A DNA stretch of 64,000 nt from Cyanidiococcus yangmingshanensis (GCA_013995675.1 VWRR01000005.1:306001-370000); one strand, 5' to 3'. Shown: positions 52,775-63,717, counted from the stretch's first letter. The notes: a model not told the origin generated them from the letters alone. Numbers and translations: made by a program.

Positions 52775-54277
52775 GGGAGCAGACTGAACGCACAAAAAAG
52801 TCGGTTCCAACACAGTTTGTGTACTGCTAATCCGGACGCGTAGTAAGCGATCGCACGTTTCGATCGATTGGTCGAAGGAATCAAGGGTGAGCCGTTCCGC
52901 GCTAGTGGCCGGCAAAGAGCGCTGCCTGGCAGGGGCGCGCTCGCGGCGCCACGGCTCGATCGTTTGTCGAGAGGCCGGCGGCGGCAGGGACTTTCCATCG
53001 CTCAATCGGCCAGCGCTGATGGATCCGTGGGCTGGTAAAGATCGCTCGAGCGCAGTGCTCAGGTCGTTCATCGTGTTTGGTTGATTTCAGTACCAGCCAG
53101 TAAACGTCGTGGTGTAATGATGACGATCCACAGCACTTGGACGTCATATGTAGACTTGATTGCTGGATTCGATTTGTTGATGTCGCCATGGAACGCGCAG
53201 GAGAAGCCCTTGGCGTTCTGGAATCATCATCGTGATCATCATCGCGAAACTTGGCGCCTGGGACAGGACATGCGCCAACTCTGGCCAGATGCCTCCCGCC
53301 ACGGCCTCTTCTGGGATGGGTAAGGGAAGCTCTTGTCAGAGTGGATCTCAGAAAGGCCCGCCTCTGTGAAAATGTCTGTTGTCGTTGTCCTGCGTCTGCG
53401 TTCGGGATGCAAGGTTGCTCAAGTTCTTCCATTCCTGGACAGACGCTCTGGAGGAAGATGCACCATGCCTTCCCATCTGATGTGCGTGCTGAAACGCCTG
53501 GCTGAATGCGATCCTCCTGTGCCTTGTGCGCTTGATCGGTGCGGCGTCGCTTGATATCCATTTACCGCCTGTTGGTGTATCCGGTGTACCATGCAGCGAA
53601 TTTCTGATTCGGAAGAGCGCCGTGCGACACAAGCGCAGGGAATGCAAAATTGTACTCGTCAGGTGTTGCGAGCGGCTCCAAAGCGACCACGAGTTTCGCT
53701 CGACCAGTAGGATAATGCGGTGTGGTGTTTAGGTTTCCAACGGACGCGACCCAGAGCGTCTAAATCTCGGCCACTCTTGTTCGAAAGCTGGGTGGATCTC
53801 GCTTACTGAGAGTATTGTCCCGGAACTTGGTCTTTTACAGGCCTTTGGGCTCACCGCTGCATCATGAATATGCAATCTCTGGAGCATACGAGACTATCGT
53901 TGCAGACTTGGTCATTCAAAGCGCCCGCGTCACCTGAGGCATCGAACCCACTGACGTTGCTCACAACGCTGGGGAAACTTTGAGTCAGAGAGCGCTCGTC
54001 AGCGAGTCCAGTGTATGCGCGCCGCCAACAGGTCTGGTCTAATCGGCGTTCAGGCTCAGCCGGGGTGTCCGGGTCGACCAGCGCTTTCGCTGAGAACGCC
54101 AGACACGGAGTTTTGTGTCGACTCTGCATTGCTTACGTTGGCCTGGTCCTAGTTAGCTCTGTCTTCTCTCATCACAGAGTAGGTCAGGTCTGTGGGAAGA
54201 ACTTTGAGTCTCGAGTTCAGCAAGGGTGAGGTTTCCAGAAAGGTTTTTCAGCCGGTAACGGTCACGCACCTGGAGTT
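52775..54277. other. Divergent intergenic region, no gene recognised
   Basis: Between MDH (-) and the first bestrophin (+). A minus-strand ORF at 52902-53561 is Arg/Ser/His-rich and judged chance. A small direct TCATCATCG repeat lies near 53223-53243. Confidence 0.4.
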
Positions 54278-55576
54278 ATGACTATCTACTACAAAGACCC
54301 GATAGCCACCTTTGGGAAAGACTATGTCTTCCCTTTTTCCTGGATGCGAGTGTTTTTCCACTGGTACGGCTCGCTAGTCCAGAGGCTGCTCTTTGAGCTT
54401 TTACTGTGGTTGGGTGCTGCTGCGCTCGTGATTGCGCTCAAACTGTACGTGGCCGAGTGGCCGGCACCCTTCTTGAATACGCTAGCGGCGCTCGTTAGTG
54501 TTCTTTCGCCTATTCTCACCTTTATGCTAGGTTTCTACACCAGCACGATCTACTCGCGTTGGTGGACCGTTCGTGTGGTCATGTGCGGGACTGGACAGAT
54601 TTCGGCTTACAATATCGCGCTCGAGATGACCTCATTTGTGTACGATGATAATGATCCGATTGGAGCGGCTCGATTGAAGCAACTTATTGTTCGTTGGATT
54701 TGTATCCCCGTGGCGATGGTGCTCCGGGATGTGTTCATCGATGGTGACCATGCCTATCGAACGACAGAGGCGATGGAACGCATCGGACTGATCACGCCTG
54801 AGGAGAGGTATCGACTCGAGAACGACGTGGACCGTGCCCAGTGGACCATGCCGATCATGTGGGCTGGCCATTTGCTTTCTCGCCTGCGCGACCAGAATCA
54901 CCGCTACGGGATTACTGAATTCGTTCATCTACAACTTGTTCAACAGTTGGCGCTTGTTCGAGGATATTTTGGTTATCTGTATGTACCCATGTGGGTTCCG
55001 GTACCACTGATGTATCGCCAGCTCGTGAATGCGACTGTGCGCATCTACGTGATATGCGTTGTGCTACTTGCAGGCAATCTGAACCTGCTGAGTTCAGCTT
55101 CAAATAGCGTCGATGTGGGCAATTATCGCTGGCTAGATACGATCTATGTACTGTCCGTTTTTCTTATCTACATCGGCTGGCTGCATGTCGCTGACGAGTT
55201 GGCAAACGTGTTCCGTATTTCTCCGGATGGCCTGGACTTTGACGACTATTTGTCAAGCCAACGTGTGGACTTTGCCACGATGGTGGATGACCACTGCATC
55301 AAGCTGCCAACAATTGAGTCCATTGCAGAGGAGCCGCTACCCGGCGAGGAGGGCTTTAATTGCTTCCCCATCATGCGTGACCACCGCTATGAAGCAGTCC
55401 CAGGGTGGCAAAAGTTTCAACAGAACCGGCGTCGACCGCAGAGGGCTTCAGTAACTGGCTCACGAACCTACGATGCGTTCGAACATCTCCGAGCCTCGGA
55501 GCTGCGACGGAACGCCACCCACATGATAGACAGCCTGCGGGGATTCATGCATGATTTGCGAGGCGATGAGACCTGA
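54278..55576 (+). CDS. Bestrophin-family anion channel, copy 1
   Basis: Pentameric anion channel of the bestrophin family; algal and plant members conduct chloride or bicarbonate, often at the thylakoid. ATG 54278, 432 residues. Matches: GFYTSTIYSRWW near residue 85-96 (the pore-neck region, compare GFYV....RWW in bestrophins); VPVPLMYRQLVNATVRIYV near 240; IYIGWLHVADELANVF near 297; and an Asp-rich SPDGLDFDDYLSSQR where animal bestrophins have the calcium clasp. Hydrophobic segments lie at residues 30-75 and 245-320. No targeting leader precedes the conserved start (YYKDPIATFGKDYVFPFSW), which is shared by all three copies. It is the first of three tandem copies, closer to copy 3 than to copy 2. 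Confidence 0.88.
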   Translation: MTIYYKDPIATFGKDYVFPFSWMRVFFHWYGSLVQRLLFELLLWLGAAALVIALKLYVAEWPAPFLNTLAALVSVLSPILTFMLGFYTSTIYSRWWTVRVVMCGTGQISAYNIALEMTSFVYDDNDPIGAARLKQLIVRWICIPVAMVLRDVFIDGDHAYRTTEAMERIGLITPEERYRLENDVDRAQWTMPIMWAGHLLSRLRDQNHRYGITEFVHLQLVQQLALVRGYFGYLYVPMWVPVPLMYRQLVNATVRIYVICVVLLAGNLNLLSSASNSVDVGNYRWLDTIYVLSVFLIYIGWLHVADELANVFRISPDGLDFDDYLSSQRVDFATMVDDHCIKLPTIESIAEEPLPGEEGFNCFPIMRDHRYEAVPGWQKFQQNRRRPQRASVTGSRTYDAFEHLRASELRRNATHMIDSLRGFMHDLRGDET

Positions 55577-56021
55577 AGAGGAAAATCAAAACGGATTCGC
55601 TTACGGTGGACACAGGCGGAAGAAACCGCCAATTCGTTACCTTGGTTACTGAGCCTCCAGTGCAACGACGAGCGATGATTTCGGAATACCGCTCTTTATA
55701 GTAACAAGCGATCCGTTTCATTTCGCGGCATTCGGACATGTGAATGATCATGAACAGAAACGGTAAAGTGCATGATTTATAAACATTCTAAAAAGACGGA
55801 TCGACGATTGCCTCGAAGCGTTGCAGAGAGCGACTTTGTTAGCGAGACAAGACCGACCGACGAGGCAGGGCGGCGAAATCGCCTCGAACGGTTGCGACGA
55901 ACGGCCCAGCGCGACGCACGTGACAACGGCTTAACGCGCTGTGTCTCTGGGACGAGCGCAACTCGAGTAAGCCCACACCCTGGTCGGCCACTTGGGTGTC
56001 TGAACGCTTCTTCCAGGCAAG
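55577..56021. other. Spacer between bestrophin copies 1 and 2
   Basis: 445 bases with no other gene recognised. The frame at 55772-56356 is basic and Arg-rich before it becomes a shadow of copy 2. Confidence 0.4.
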
Positions 56022-57440
56022 ATGCCGATTATGTACGCAGATCCGGTGGGTCACCTGGGCAAGGACTATGTTTTGCCCATGTCGTGGTTGCGGATATTCA
56101 TGTACTGGCATGGAAGTTTGGTGCAGCGTCTACTATTCGAGATCTTTATTTTGTTCGCTTTGGCTTCCTTTATAGTTGCCACCAAGCTTTATATAGGCAG
56201 CTGGCCTCGCTTTCTATTGCAAGTCTTGGCGAACGTTATCAATATATTATCGGGTGTGCTAACGCTGTTGCTGGGCTTTTACGCCAGCACCATCTACAGT
56301 CGTTGGTGGTATACGCGCACCAACATGTTTGGCACAGCGCAGGGCGGAGTCTATAACGGGGGATACATGTCGAATGCTCTTATTTATGATGACGAGAATC
56401 CCGAGCTTTGTGCGCGTTTCAAACAACGCCTTTTGCGCTGGATGAACCTGGCTTTTAGCATCGCGCTGATGGACCTCACGACCGGTGGCTCGCACCTGTT
56501 CGAGTCCTTTGACAGCCTAGAGCGAATCGGCCTGGTGACGCCCGAAGAGCGCTATCGTCTGGAGCATGATGTGGAGCGAGTTCGGTTCACATTGCCGATA
56601 ATGTGGGCCGGCCACACCCTTACTCGTCTGCGCGATAACAATCATCAATTTCATATCACGGACCGAGTGCATATGCAGCTTTCAATAGAGTTAGCGTACT
56701 TGCGTCAGGGTCTGGGTGGATGCTTTCTCATGAAAAATACGCCCGTGCCGCTCCTTTACGTCCAGTTTGTTGAAGTCGCGGTCCGGTTGTACGTGATCTG
56801 CATGATTCTGCTCGCCGGTGACCTGAACCTGCTGTCGAGCCCCTTTCAAGAGACGGGCAATAATCGCTGGATCGACCTCGTGTACATCGCCGCACTTTTC
56901 TTCATTTATGTGGGGTGGCTACACGTCGCGGAGGAGCTCGCGAACCCTTTCCGGATCGCACCGGATGGGCTCGACTTGGACGATCTGCTCTCGGGTCAAC
57001 GTTGTGATGTGATGACGATGGCTGATTCGACCCGGCAGCGCTTGCCGAAGCCCGAGGTCATACAGGAGGTGCCGCTTCCGGGCGAGCAAGGCTGGTACTT
57101 GCCGATTATCACCCGAGACCACGACTATGAAGTCATTCCCCACTGGTTTAGCTTTTGGCGTAACCTTTTCTTCCGCCGCAAGTGCCATTCAACGCCCCCA
57201 CCTCATTCGATTATCTGGGGATTTTATCCGGAAAAGAAACCTCTGGTCGATAGCGCTGAACAGCGGCACGCGGCTCCAAATACAGCATCCTGGTCGAAGG
57301 TGGTGCGCGTGCAGCCAGTGCGTCCGAATCGAACGAGGAGAACCTTCCCAAGCGATGGGCCTGCGCCGCCGCCATCGCACGGCCCCAGTGGACACGTCGA
57401 CGGCGGCCCAGGCCCCGATGGCGGCGGTGCGGTCGCCTGA
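56022..57440 (+). CDS. Bestrophin-family anion channel, copy 2
   Basis: 472 residues from ATG 56022 (MPIMYADPVGHLGKDYVLPM). Same layout as copies 1 and 3: GFYASTIYSRWWYTRTNMF, RYRLEHDVERVRFTLPIMWA, VPLLYVQFVEVAVRLYVI and FFIYVGWLHVAEELANPFRI. It is the most divergent copy: the pore-side segment reads SGVLTLLLGFYAST instead of SPILTFMLGFYTST, and DLDDLLSGQR replaces DFDDYLSSQR. The last 80 residues are a Pro/Gly/His-rich tail (GPAPPPSHGPSGHVDGGPG) of high GC not found in the other copies. These differences may mean a different selectivity or partner. Confidence 0.87.
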   Translation: MPIMYADPVGHLGKDYVLPMSWLRIFMYWHGSLVQRLLFEIFILFALASFIVATKLYIGSWPRFLLQVLANVINILSGVLTLLLGFYASTIYSRWWYTRTNMFGTAQGGVYNGGYMSNALIYDDENPELCARFKQRLLRWMNLAFSIALMDLTTGGSHLFESFDSLERIGLVTPEERYRLEHDVERVRFTLPIMWAGHTLTRLRDNNHQFHITDRVHMQLSIELAYLRQGLGGCFLMKNTPVPLLYVQFVEVAVRLYVICMILLAGDLNLLSSPFQETGNNRWIDLVYIAALFFIYVGWLHVAEELANPFRIAPDGLDLDDLLSGQRCDVMTMADSTRQRLPKPEVIQEVPLPGEQGWYLPIITRDHDYEVIPHWFSFWRNLFFRRKCHSTPPPHSIIWGFYPEKKPLVDSAEQRHAAPNTASWSKVVRVQPVRPNRTRRTFPSDGPAPPPSHGPSGHVDGGPGPDGGGAVA

Positions 57441-57938
57441 ATGCATGCACTGGCGGAAAACACATCCTCAAACGGATGGGTATCTGCTGCACGCATCGCT
57501 GCGACAACGCATCCTTAAACGAGCATTGCATACATGCATGTCGTTGTATGATTGGAACCGGTTCCTTTCTTCAGATGTGGACTTGCTTGGACCTTTTTTG
57601 CGGAAATCACTGCCACAGAACTCGCTCGGAATGCTTGACTGGACTCGTGCTGAATGCCGACAACGACGACAACGACTGCTGGATGGCGCGCTGCACCCGA
57701 TCCGTTCGACTCGGCGGCCAACGCAGCCCCTGCAACGTTAAGGGAATTCCCTAGATGGAATCATCCCATCATGGGTCGAATGCACGACGTGTCCGCCCGC
57801 CGAGACCGCGCGCTGGCGCACGCCCCCCCTCGTCGGACGGACTGCGATTGGGTTGCAGTCGTCTATGTTCCGTTGACGACCTGGTGACAGCAGCGTCTGC
57901 TGCAACGGCAGCGGTGAGCGTTTCGGGGGCTGCTCGAT
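57441..57938. other. Spacer between bestrophin copies 2 and 3
   Basis: 498 GC-rich bases with no gene recognised. Confidence 0.4.
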
Positions 57939-59318
57939 ATGACCATTTTATACAAGGATCCTGTAGCGACGTTCGGCAAGGACTATGTGTTGCCGTTGTC
58001 CTGGTTGCGGCTGTTTTTTTACTGGCACGGCTCGTTGGTGCAACGATTGCTGTTCGAGATTCTGGGCTGGCTCTCGCTCGCTGTTCTCGTGATTGCGCTC
58101 AAACTCTACGTAGCTGCCTGGACACACGAGTTTCTTGTTGTTTTGTCTATCTTGGCGAATGTTTTGTCGCCAATTTTGACGTTTATGCTGGGTTTTTACA
58201 CGAGCACCATCTATTCTCGCTGGTGGGATGCGCGTACCGCTATGTGCGGCACAGCCCAGATGGCCGCTTACAACATTGCGATGGAAATGACCCAGTTTAT
58301 CTACAACGACAAGGATCCGATAATGGCTGCCCGTGTGAAACAGCGGATTGTGCGCTGGTGCAACTTGGCTTTCGGCCTTGTGCTGCGCGAGGTGATCACT
58401 GACGGGGCGCATCTCTACGACTCGTTTGATTCCATGGAGCAACTGGGTATGATGACTCCGGAGGAACGCCAGCGTATTGAGCACGATGTGGATCGTGTTC
58501 GTTTCACATTGCCGCTGATGTGGGCCGGGCATACATTTACCCGGCTACGCGACCAGAAACACAACTTTGGTGTAACGCACTGGGTTCATCTGCAGCTCTC
58601 TCAACAGTTAGCGAGCCTTCGCCAGGGCCTCGGGAGCATGTACGTTTTCGTCACTGTCCCAGTGCCACTGATGTACCGTCAGCTTGTCAGTGCCACAGTG
58701 AGGATTTATATTCTCGTTGTAGTGCTGCTAGCAGGAAACCTACAACTGCTGAGCTCAAGCGGCGCAGTTAGCGATTTCGGTAACTATAGCTGGACAGATA
58801 TGGTCTATATCGTGAGCGTGTTTTTCATTTATATTGGCTGGCTGCACGTCGCGGATGAACTCGCGAACCCATATCGCATTGCACCGGATGGTCTCGATTT
58901 TGACGACTATTTGTCGAGTCAGCGGGCGGATCACGCCACGATGGTCGATGATGATAGCATCCGGCTGCCAACCGTGGACTCGATTCACCATGAGCCACTC
59001 CCGGGTGATCCGGATTGGAACTGTCCCTTCGTATGGCGTGACCACGCCTATGAGGCAGTACCCGGATGGAACAAATACAAGCAGTACATTCGCACGATCA
59101 AGGCCGAGAGGAAAGAGGGCCACGCCAACACGTACGACTTTTTCCACCGGATGCGGCAGCGACTCTTGTCTGACGATGAGACCTTCGCAACCGACGACAG
59201 CGGTCCGTTCGCAGGAGACTGGGCGCAGAGTATTGGCCTCGAAGGAGCGGAGACCACCCGCGGCACGACTCGTTGCTGGACGGGGCCACCATCGCGGATA
59301 CATTACTATGGCTTTTGA
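57939..59318 (+). CDS. Bestrophin-family anion channel, copy 3
   Basis: 459 residues from ATG 57939 (MTILYKDPVATFGKDYVLPL). Very similar to copy 1 in the channel part: SPILTFMLGFYTSTIYSRWW, MCGTAQMAAYNIAMEMTQF, VPVPLMYRQLVSATVRIYI, FIYIGWLHVADELANPYRI and APDGLDFDDYLSSQR. The C-terminal region (LPGDPDWNCPFVWRDHAYEA) is also shared with copy 1, followed by its own tail (FATDDSGPFAGDWAQS). Likely a recent duplicate of copy 1. The family has been linked to bicarbonate entry into the thylakoid lumen in green algae; that role here is inference. Confidence 0.88.
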   Translation: MTILYKDPVATFGKDYVLPLSWLRLFFYWHGSLVQRLLFEILGWLSLAVLVIALKLYVAAWTHEFLVVLSILANVLSPILTFMLGFYTSTIYSRWWDARTAMCGTAQMAAYNIAMEMTQFIYNDKDPIMAARVKQRIVRWCNLAFGLVLREVITDGAHLYDSFDSMEQLGMMTPEERQRIEHDVDRVRFTLPLMWAGHTFTRLRDQKHNFGVTHWVHLQLSQQLASLRQGLGSMYVFVTVPVPLMYRQLVSATVRIYILVVVLLAGNLQLLSSSGAVSDFGNYSWTDMVYIVSVFFIYIGWLHVADELANPYRIAPDGLDFDDYLSSQRADHATMVDDDSIRLPTVDSIHHEPLPGDPDWNCPFVWRDHAYEAVPGWNKYKQYIRTIKAERKEGHANTYDFFHRMRQRLLSDDETFATDDSGPFAGDWAQSIGLEGAETTRGTTRCWTGPPSRIHYYGF

Positions 59319-60130
59319 ATGCCTTGTGAGGGGCGTTGTCTTACGGAGACAGAGACCCGAATCGGCGAAATGAATCGCATGCCGAGGACGAGAATCCTCC
59401 GTAGATAACGTCCCCAGATCCAACTGCTCAATCCGATCGCCGGGTCTATATGAGCGAGGCTCTGACGATATCCGGAAAAGCAGACGACCGGCTGTTCAAT
59501 CCCGAGGCTGCATCCATGCACAGGAGGATGCCGATAAGGCGCCGTGACTTTCGCTACTGGAGGCGTAGAGAATCTGAACACCCTCCAATCAAGCACTCTG
59601 GGCCTTTGCGGGGACGAGCGTGAGCATCCCCTGCGCGTGTGAGTGCGCCCTTGCCGCAACTTGGTCGGCTGGATTTCGGTTTCGTGTAATCGAGCGACAG
59701 CTCAGGGTATTGGAATGGACCGAGAGACGCAACGTCTGCCAGTTCATTGCGTACACTGCACGGGCCGCATGATTCGATGGGTTCGTCGGTTGATACCTGA
59801 CAGAGACATCCTGGAGCCCGTCAACGATTCTACGCTGCAGTAGCGCTTGACACGAGAACCATCGTCCCAGTTCACTAGAGGATGATCCGAGCTTGATCAC
59901 GCATCCTACTCAGCAGCGGCGCGAAGCTGACTGGGAACAATGTGTGCATACCTCCCAGAGCACCATTCTCTAGCGTTCGTAGACTGACTAGCTGCGGGCT
60001 CGGGCTCGCGATGGTTTGCGACCACGACAGTTTCATGATCACATCTCAAAATGCTCAGCTTGGGGGTGAAGAAAGACACCAAATTCGGTCATACTCTATT
60101 AGATCAGCGCATAAACCTCTCATTGAGATC
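59319..60130. other. Convergent intergenic region, no gene recognised
   Basis: Between the 3' ends of bestrophin copy 3 (+) and NOC4 (-). No feature supported. Confidence 0.4.
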
Positions 60131-61930
60131 TCATAGCACTGTTTCTCGTGCATCATCTGCTGCCGGCACCAGGGTACGCGGCTTGCCAGTGACGAGGCGT
60201 TTGGAGCGGCGCAGTTCAAGGTCGATCAAGTCCTGAGGCGCTACATCGCACCAGGCGTCGAGAGGGCCAGCCTGCGTGCTCGCTTCGGTTATGTTCCGGA
60301 ACAGCGCTGCCAGCTGTCTCACCGAGGGTAAATAATGTCGGGCGAGCACGTCAATCTCCCAGAGATAACTCAAGGAAGCGTTCGCGCGCCGTGGATCCGA
60401 CTCGGTTGGAAGAAACGGGTCAAGCCATCTTTCCGTCTCGCTTGTTTTCGCCACATCCGCCCCGACGCTGGCTGATTGTTGCTCCCAGAAGACGAACCCG
60501 CAGGCCATGCGTTTCGTACGGGCAACATGGCGGTTACCAGATGCGGGCGATGGTACGAATTTTTCCTCCACCCGACGGAACGCTGAAGCCGCTCCGTGAT
60601 CGCCAAGCGCTGTCTCGTTCCGCGGGCACCTCGGCTGGGCGGTGGCCTCCAAGAGCTGGCGCGTGCCCACATGGCGACACACAAGCTCGAGAGATAAGCG
60701 CAGCGACCACAACGTGATGGTCGGATCTGAACTGTCGATGGCTACCCTTGCCAGGCGTTTTGTATAAGCATTGATGAGCGCAACGGGAACATGGCTCGAA
60801 CTAAGCAGCCTCGATACTGTGCGCAGGAAGCGCCCTTTCACAGGAGGCCCACAAGCACTCAAGTTCAGCAGTGCACGCGACTCTAGCGTTCCGTAGAGGT
60901 TTTCGTAAATACGCTCGTACTCGAGACCTTCGTGCTGCATCAGGAAAAAGAGGGGCTCCAGCGCGACGAGTCCGTAGGCGTCGCCAGGATACATCCCCTG
61001 TTGGAACGTCTCCAGAAGAGGGTCGGCTAATCGGATCGGTTCCGCAATGCATCCCCCCGGAAGAAGCGCGTCCGCCAATTCTCCGAAGAGATCCAACAGC
61101 GGTGACTGTGGCGACGCAACCTTGGTTCCAAGCGCTCGCCAAACTGCAAACAAGGCATCGGTAAATGCTCGTCGCATCGCCTTCGCCAGCCGATGCCGAT
61201 TCTTGCCAAGTTGACACTCTGTTTTGGAACTGTTCATCGCTCGATACATTGTCGTGCCCTGCTGCTGGTTCGGATCTTGGGCCAGGAGGCGACCGATCGG
61301 CTTCAAAATCAAGAACCAGGCGGTCTGCGCGTCCGGCGATACAGGCGCCTCCTGGGCAGCCAGGGGCGCGTCAGCGCGCCCAACGGGCCCTCCAAGTGCC
61401 AACGGGACCGCAAGCAGCGTCTGCAGACGCAAGTCCAAAAATGCCGAAGCGCATCCAAGGACAAGAACAGCATGCCATTTTGGCCAAATGTCCGCCTGCG
61501 TCTCCACCAGCAAGATTCGCACCATCTCGTGCCAGCATTTTCGCCAGGGAACGAGCTCGAGCGCGCATAGGCCACCGGCAATGCTGCAAACGAGCGCCAA
61601 GTCATTCTCTTGTCCTGCAGAAAGCACCCAAGGTGCGACAAGGAGCAGCGTCTCCGCCAGAGCTGCGGCCGAGCGGCGACAGGACGCATCTGCCGTTGGT
61701 CGGACCTTTTCGGTGCTTTGCAACGTGGCTCGTAGACACCCAAACCAGTTTGCCAGGACATCCAGAGCGTCCTTTCGGCAGCGATCCCAGACCTGCTTCC
61801 TGATCAGGGTCTGCTTCGCGCACGACGCTACTCGCTCCAAGGCAGTCGGTCTGGCCGCCGGTCGTTTCAGGGCAGACTGCAGGTCCAGGCTCAGACGGTG
61901 CAACTCGGACGTCGGATCGATAGCTCCCAT
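60131..61930 (-). CDS. NOC4: Nucleolar complex protein 4 (NOC4, CBF domain)
   Basis: Ribosome-biogenesis factor that works with NOP14 in 40S subunit maturation and export. 599 residues from ATG 61930. The CBF/NOC domain occupies about residues 310-560: YGLVALEPLFFLMQHEGLEY, the short YENLYGTLESRALL, GRFLRTVSRLLSSSHVPVAL, INAYTKRLARVAID, then after a variable insert DPFLPTESDPRRANASLSYL and WEIDVLARHYLPSVRQLAAL. The last blocks match the NOC4 pattern DP....E.DP..S.A..S.LWEL..L..HY.P.V..L. The N-terminal half is helical and Leu/Ala-rich as in homologues. The C-terminus is basic (ELRRSKRLVTGKPRTL). One exon with higher GC than the left half of the window. Confidence 0.87.
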   Translation of the reverse strand: MGAIDPTSELHRLSLDLQSALKRPAARPTALERVASCAKQTLIRKQVWDRCRKDALDVLANWFGCLRATLQSTEKVRPTADASCRRSAAALAETLLLVAPWVLSAGQENDLALVCSIAGGLCALELVPWRKCWHEMVRILLVETQADIWPKWHAVLVLGCASAFLDLRLQTLLAVPLALGGPVGRADAPLAAQEAPVSPDAQTAWFLILKPIGRLLAQDPNQQQGTTMYRAMNSSKTECQLGKNRHRLAKAMRRAFTDALFAVWRALGTKVASPQSPLLDLFGELADALLPGGCIAEPIRLADPLLETFQQGMYPGDAYGLVALEPLFFLMQHEGLEYERIYENLYGTLESRALLNLSACGPPVKGRFLRTVSRLLSSSHVPVALINAYTKRLARVAIDSSDPTITLWSLRLSLELVCRHVGTRQLLEATAQPRCPRNETALGDHGAASAFRRVEEKFVPSPASGNRHVARTKRMACGFVFWEQQSASVGADVAKTSETERWLDPFLPTESDPRRANASLSYLWEIDVLARHYLPSVRQLAALFRNITEASTQAGPLDAWCDVAPQDLIDLELRRSKRLVTGKPRTLVPAADDARETVL

Positions 61931-63102
61931 TTTAGAATGAATCCTATACGGAATCGATCTTGGACAGTTTTCGAGAAAACTAAACCTACCCGTCGAGAGT
62001 TCGGTTCATCGAGTTCGTCAGTTGCTGACCCTGTGTTCAGCGCCGGGGAGGCGCACAATTGCAACGTCGCCTCGACAGTAAAGCACGCCCGGCGCAGATG
62101 GCCCCACATGCCGGTCTGGCGTCACAAGCGGCCCTAGCCTCTGGTTGTCCACGGTATGCTGCAGGAGGTAGTTCGCTCCAGTCTTTTTCACAGATATTGC
62201 CCCCAAACATTGCAACTACACTCGCTCATCAAGGTTCGAATAAACGCAACGCCGGTCCTGAACGTGTTTAGGTCTCGCTCTCTTGACGAGTGCGCATAAT
62301 CACTGACTATGCTTCCTGAGTGAGCAGTGACGCCGATGATTGTTTTTGCTTCGGTCGCCTTCTGGATAGGGCCAACCTCGACTTGAAAGGGGCAGCTTTG
62401 AAGGCTTCCCCAGTATCATGAGCTGGATACAGTGGAAAAATCATGCGGTCAAGCGGTTTTGCCAAAAGCTGTATCGGACGAGGCAGCCGAAGCGCATGGC
62501 TGCACGATTCTCAATTATCCGAGTCCTGGTATTGGTTGTCTGCGCAGCTGCTGTGTACCCGATGCGACCCTGCCACCGCCGTTGGCGCAGGTGAACGAGA
62601 TGGTTCCCCGACTCGACGTCGCCACCACCCGGTCGCCTGAATGAAGTAGAGGCACCCAGGCATCGACACCGAGACGGGACGTGCGCACGGCGGTGGGCTC
62701 GCTGAACTGGACCCTGTGCGCAGCTTAGTAGGGGAAGCAAGTACTTGGCAACCAGTCGTTCAGGGAATCCGGAGGCTTGACGATCTCTGCATTATGGGTT
62801 CAGACGCTGTATCAACACCCGTTCCATGGCCCCAGCGGAATGCTCCACGAGAGCCGTGCATCCGCGAGGACGGGAAACCCGAGTGGATCGCGCTTCTCGT
62901 CGAGAAGCGCGCCTTCGAATGGAAGCGGCGCCGTCCGCGGACGATCCGAGGCGCTCCGCGATGGCGAGACGCTGCGCGCGCCGCGAATGCTCGCGATGTA
63001 TTTCACGTTTGCAGCGAGAAACGATCACTGACTTTGATCAAGAATACTCTCTGTTCAGACTGTGTGTGGTCTCGTGAGCGTTTTGCAGGACGTTGTATCT
63101 GA
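61931..63102. other. Divergent intergenic region, no gene recognised
   Basis: Between NOC4 (-) and MsrB (+). Short ORFs only. Confidence 0.4.
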
Positions 63103-63717
63103 ATGCTCGGAAGCGCGTTTGTGAGTTCTGTGCTATATCACGCGCATCCTCAGTTAGGGATCCAGAGATCCTTTCCAAGTTTATTTCAGCGCGGCAACAT
63201 TCGCACCAGAGTAGATTCACCCTGGGGGGTACGTTCGAGAGGCCGCTCGCTGGCTAGTCGCTTCTTTGAGAGCGAGAACCGCGCGTTTTGCTCTATGATG
63301 AGTCAGGGCAACACTTCTGAAGTGAAGGACTGGCGTGGGCTGACAGAGGAGGAGTGGAAAGCGCGCTTGACACCGAAGCAGTTTGAAGTAGCTCGCAAGG
63401 GCGGCACGGAGCGGCCCTTTACTGGTGAATACTGGGACAACAAAAAGCCCGGAGTGTATCGTTGCGTCTGTTGTGGGACACCTCTGTTTTCAAGTGAGAC
63501 TAAGTTTGATAGCGGGACGGGTTGGCCGTCCTATTGGGCACCGCTAAGCAAGGACGTTGTCCAGGAACGTTTGGATTTATCGCACGGCATGATGCGGACG
63601 GAGGTGTTGTGCGCGACCTGCGATGCGCACCTGGGACATGTGTTCCCGGATGGGCCCATGCCAACTGGCAAACGATACTGTATGAATTCGTATTCTTTGA
63701 CATTTGAACCCAAGTAA
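63103..63717 (+). CDS. MSRB: Peptide methionine (R)-S-oxide reductase (MsrB), organelle-targeted
   Basis: Repairs methionine-R-sulfoxide in oxidised proteins. 204 residues from ATG 63103. The MsrB domain starts near residue 80: [40 protein letters not shown], then the zinc pair [35 protein letters not shown] with the second zinc pair, and the catalytic Cys in [11 protein letters not shown]. The catalytic residue is Cys, not selenocysteine. The first 75 residues are basic and Ser/Phe-rich ([16 protein letters not shown]), consistent with a plastid or mitochondrial leader. A possible internal start is the Met pair near 63295 ([12 protein letters not shown]). Confidence 0.95.
   Translation: MLGSAFVSSVLYHAHPQLGIQRSFPSLFQRGNIRTRVDSPWGVRSRGRSLASRFFESENRAFCSMMSQGNTSEVKDWRGLTEEEWKARLTPKQFEVARKGGTERPFTGEYWDNKKPGVYRCVCCGTPLFSSETKFDSGTGWPSYWAPLSKDVVQERLDLSHGMMRTEVLCATCDAHLGHVFPDGPMPTGKRYCMNSYSLTFEPK

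Noticed and set aside
52902-53561. 219-codon minus-strand ORF upstream of MDH
   Set aside because: Low-information Arg/Ser/His-rich sequence with no domain; MDH has a convincing start at 52774.
55772-56356. ORF leading into bestrophin copy 2 as an N-terminal extension
   Set aside because: All three copies share the same conserved start and none needs an extension; the ORF is Arg-rich and then a shadow of the channel gene.
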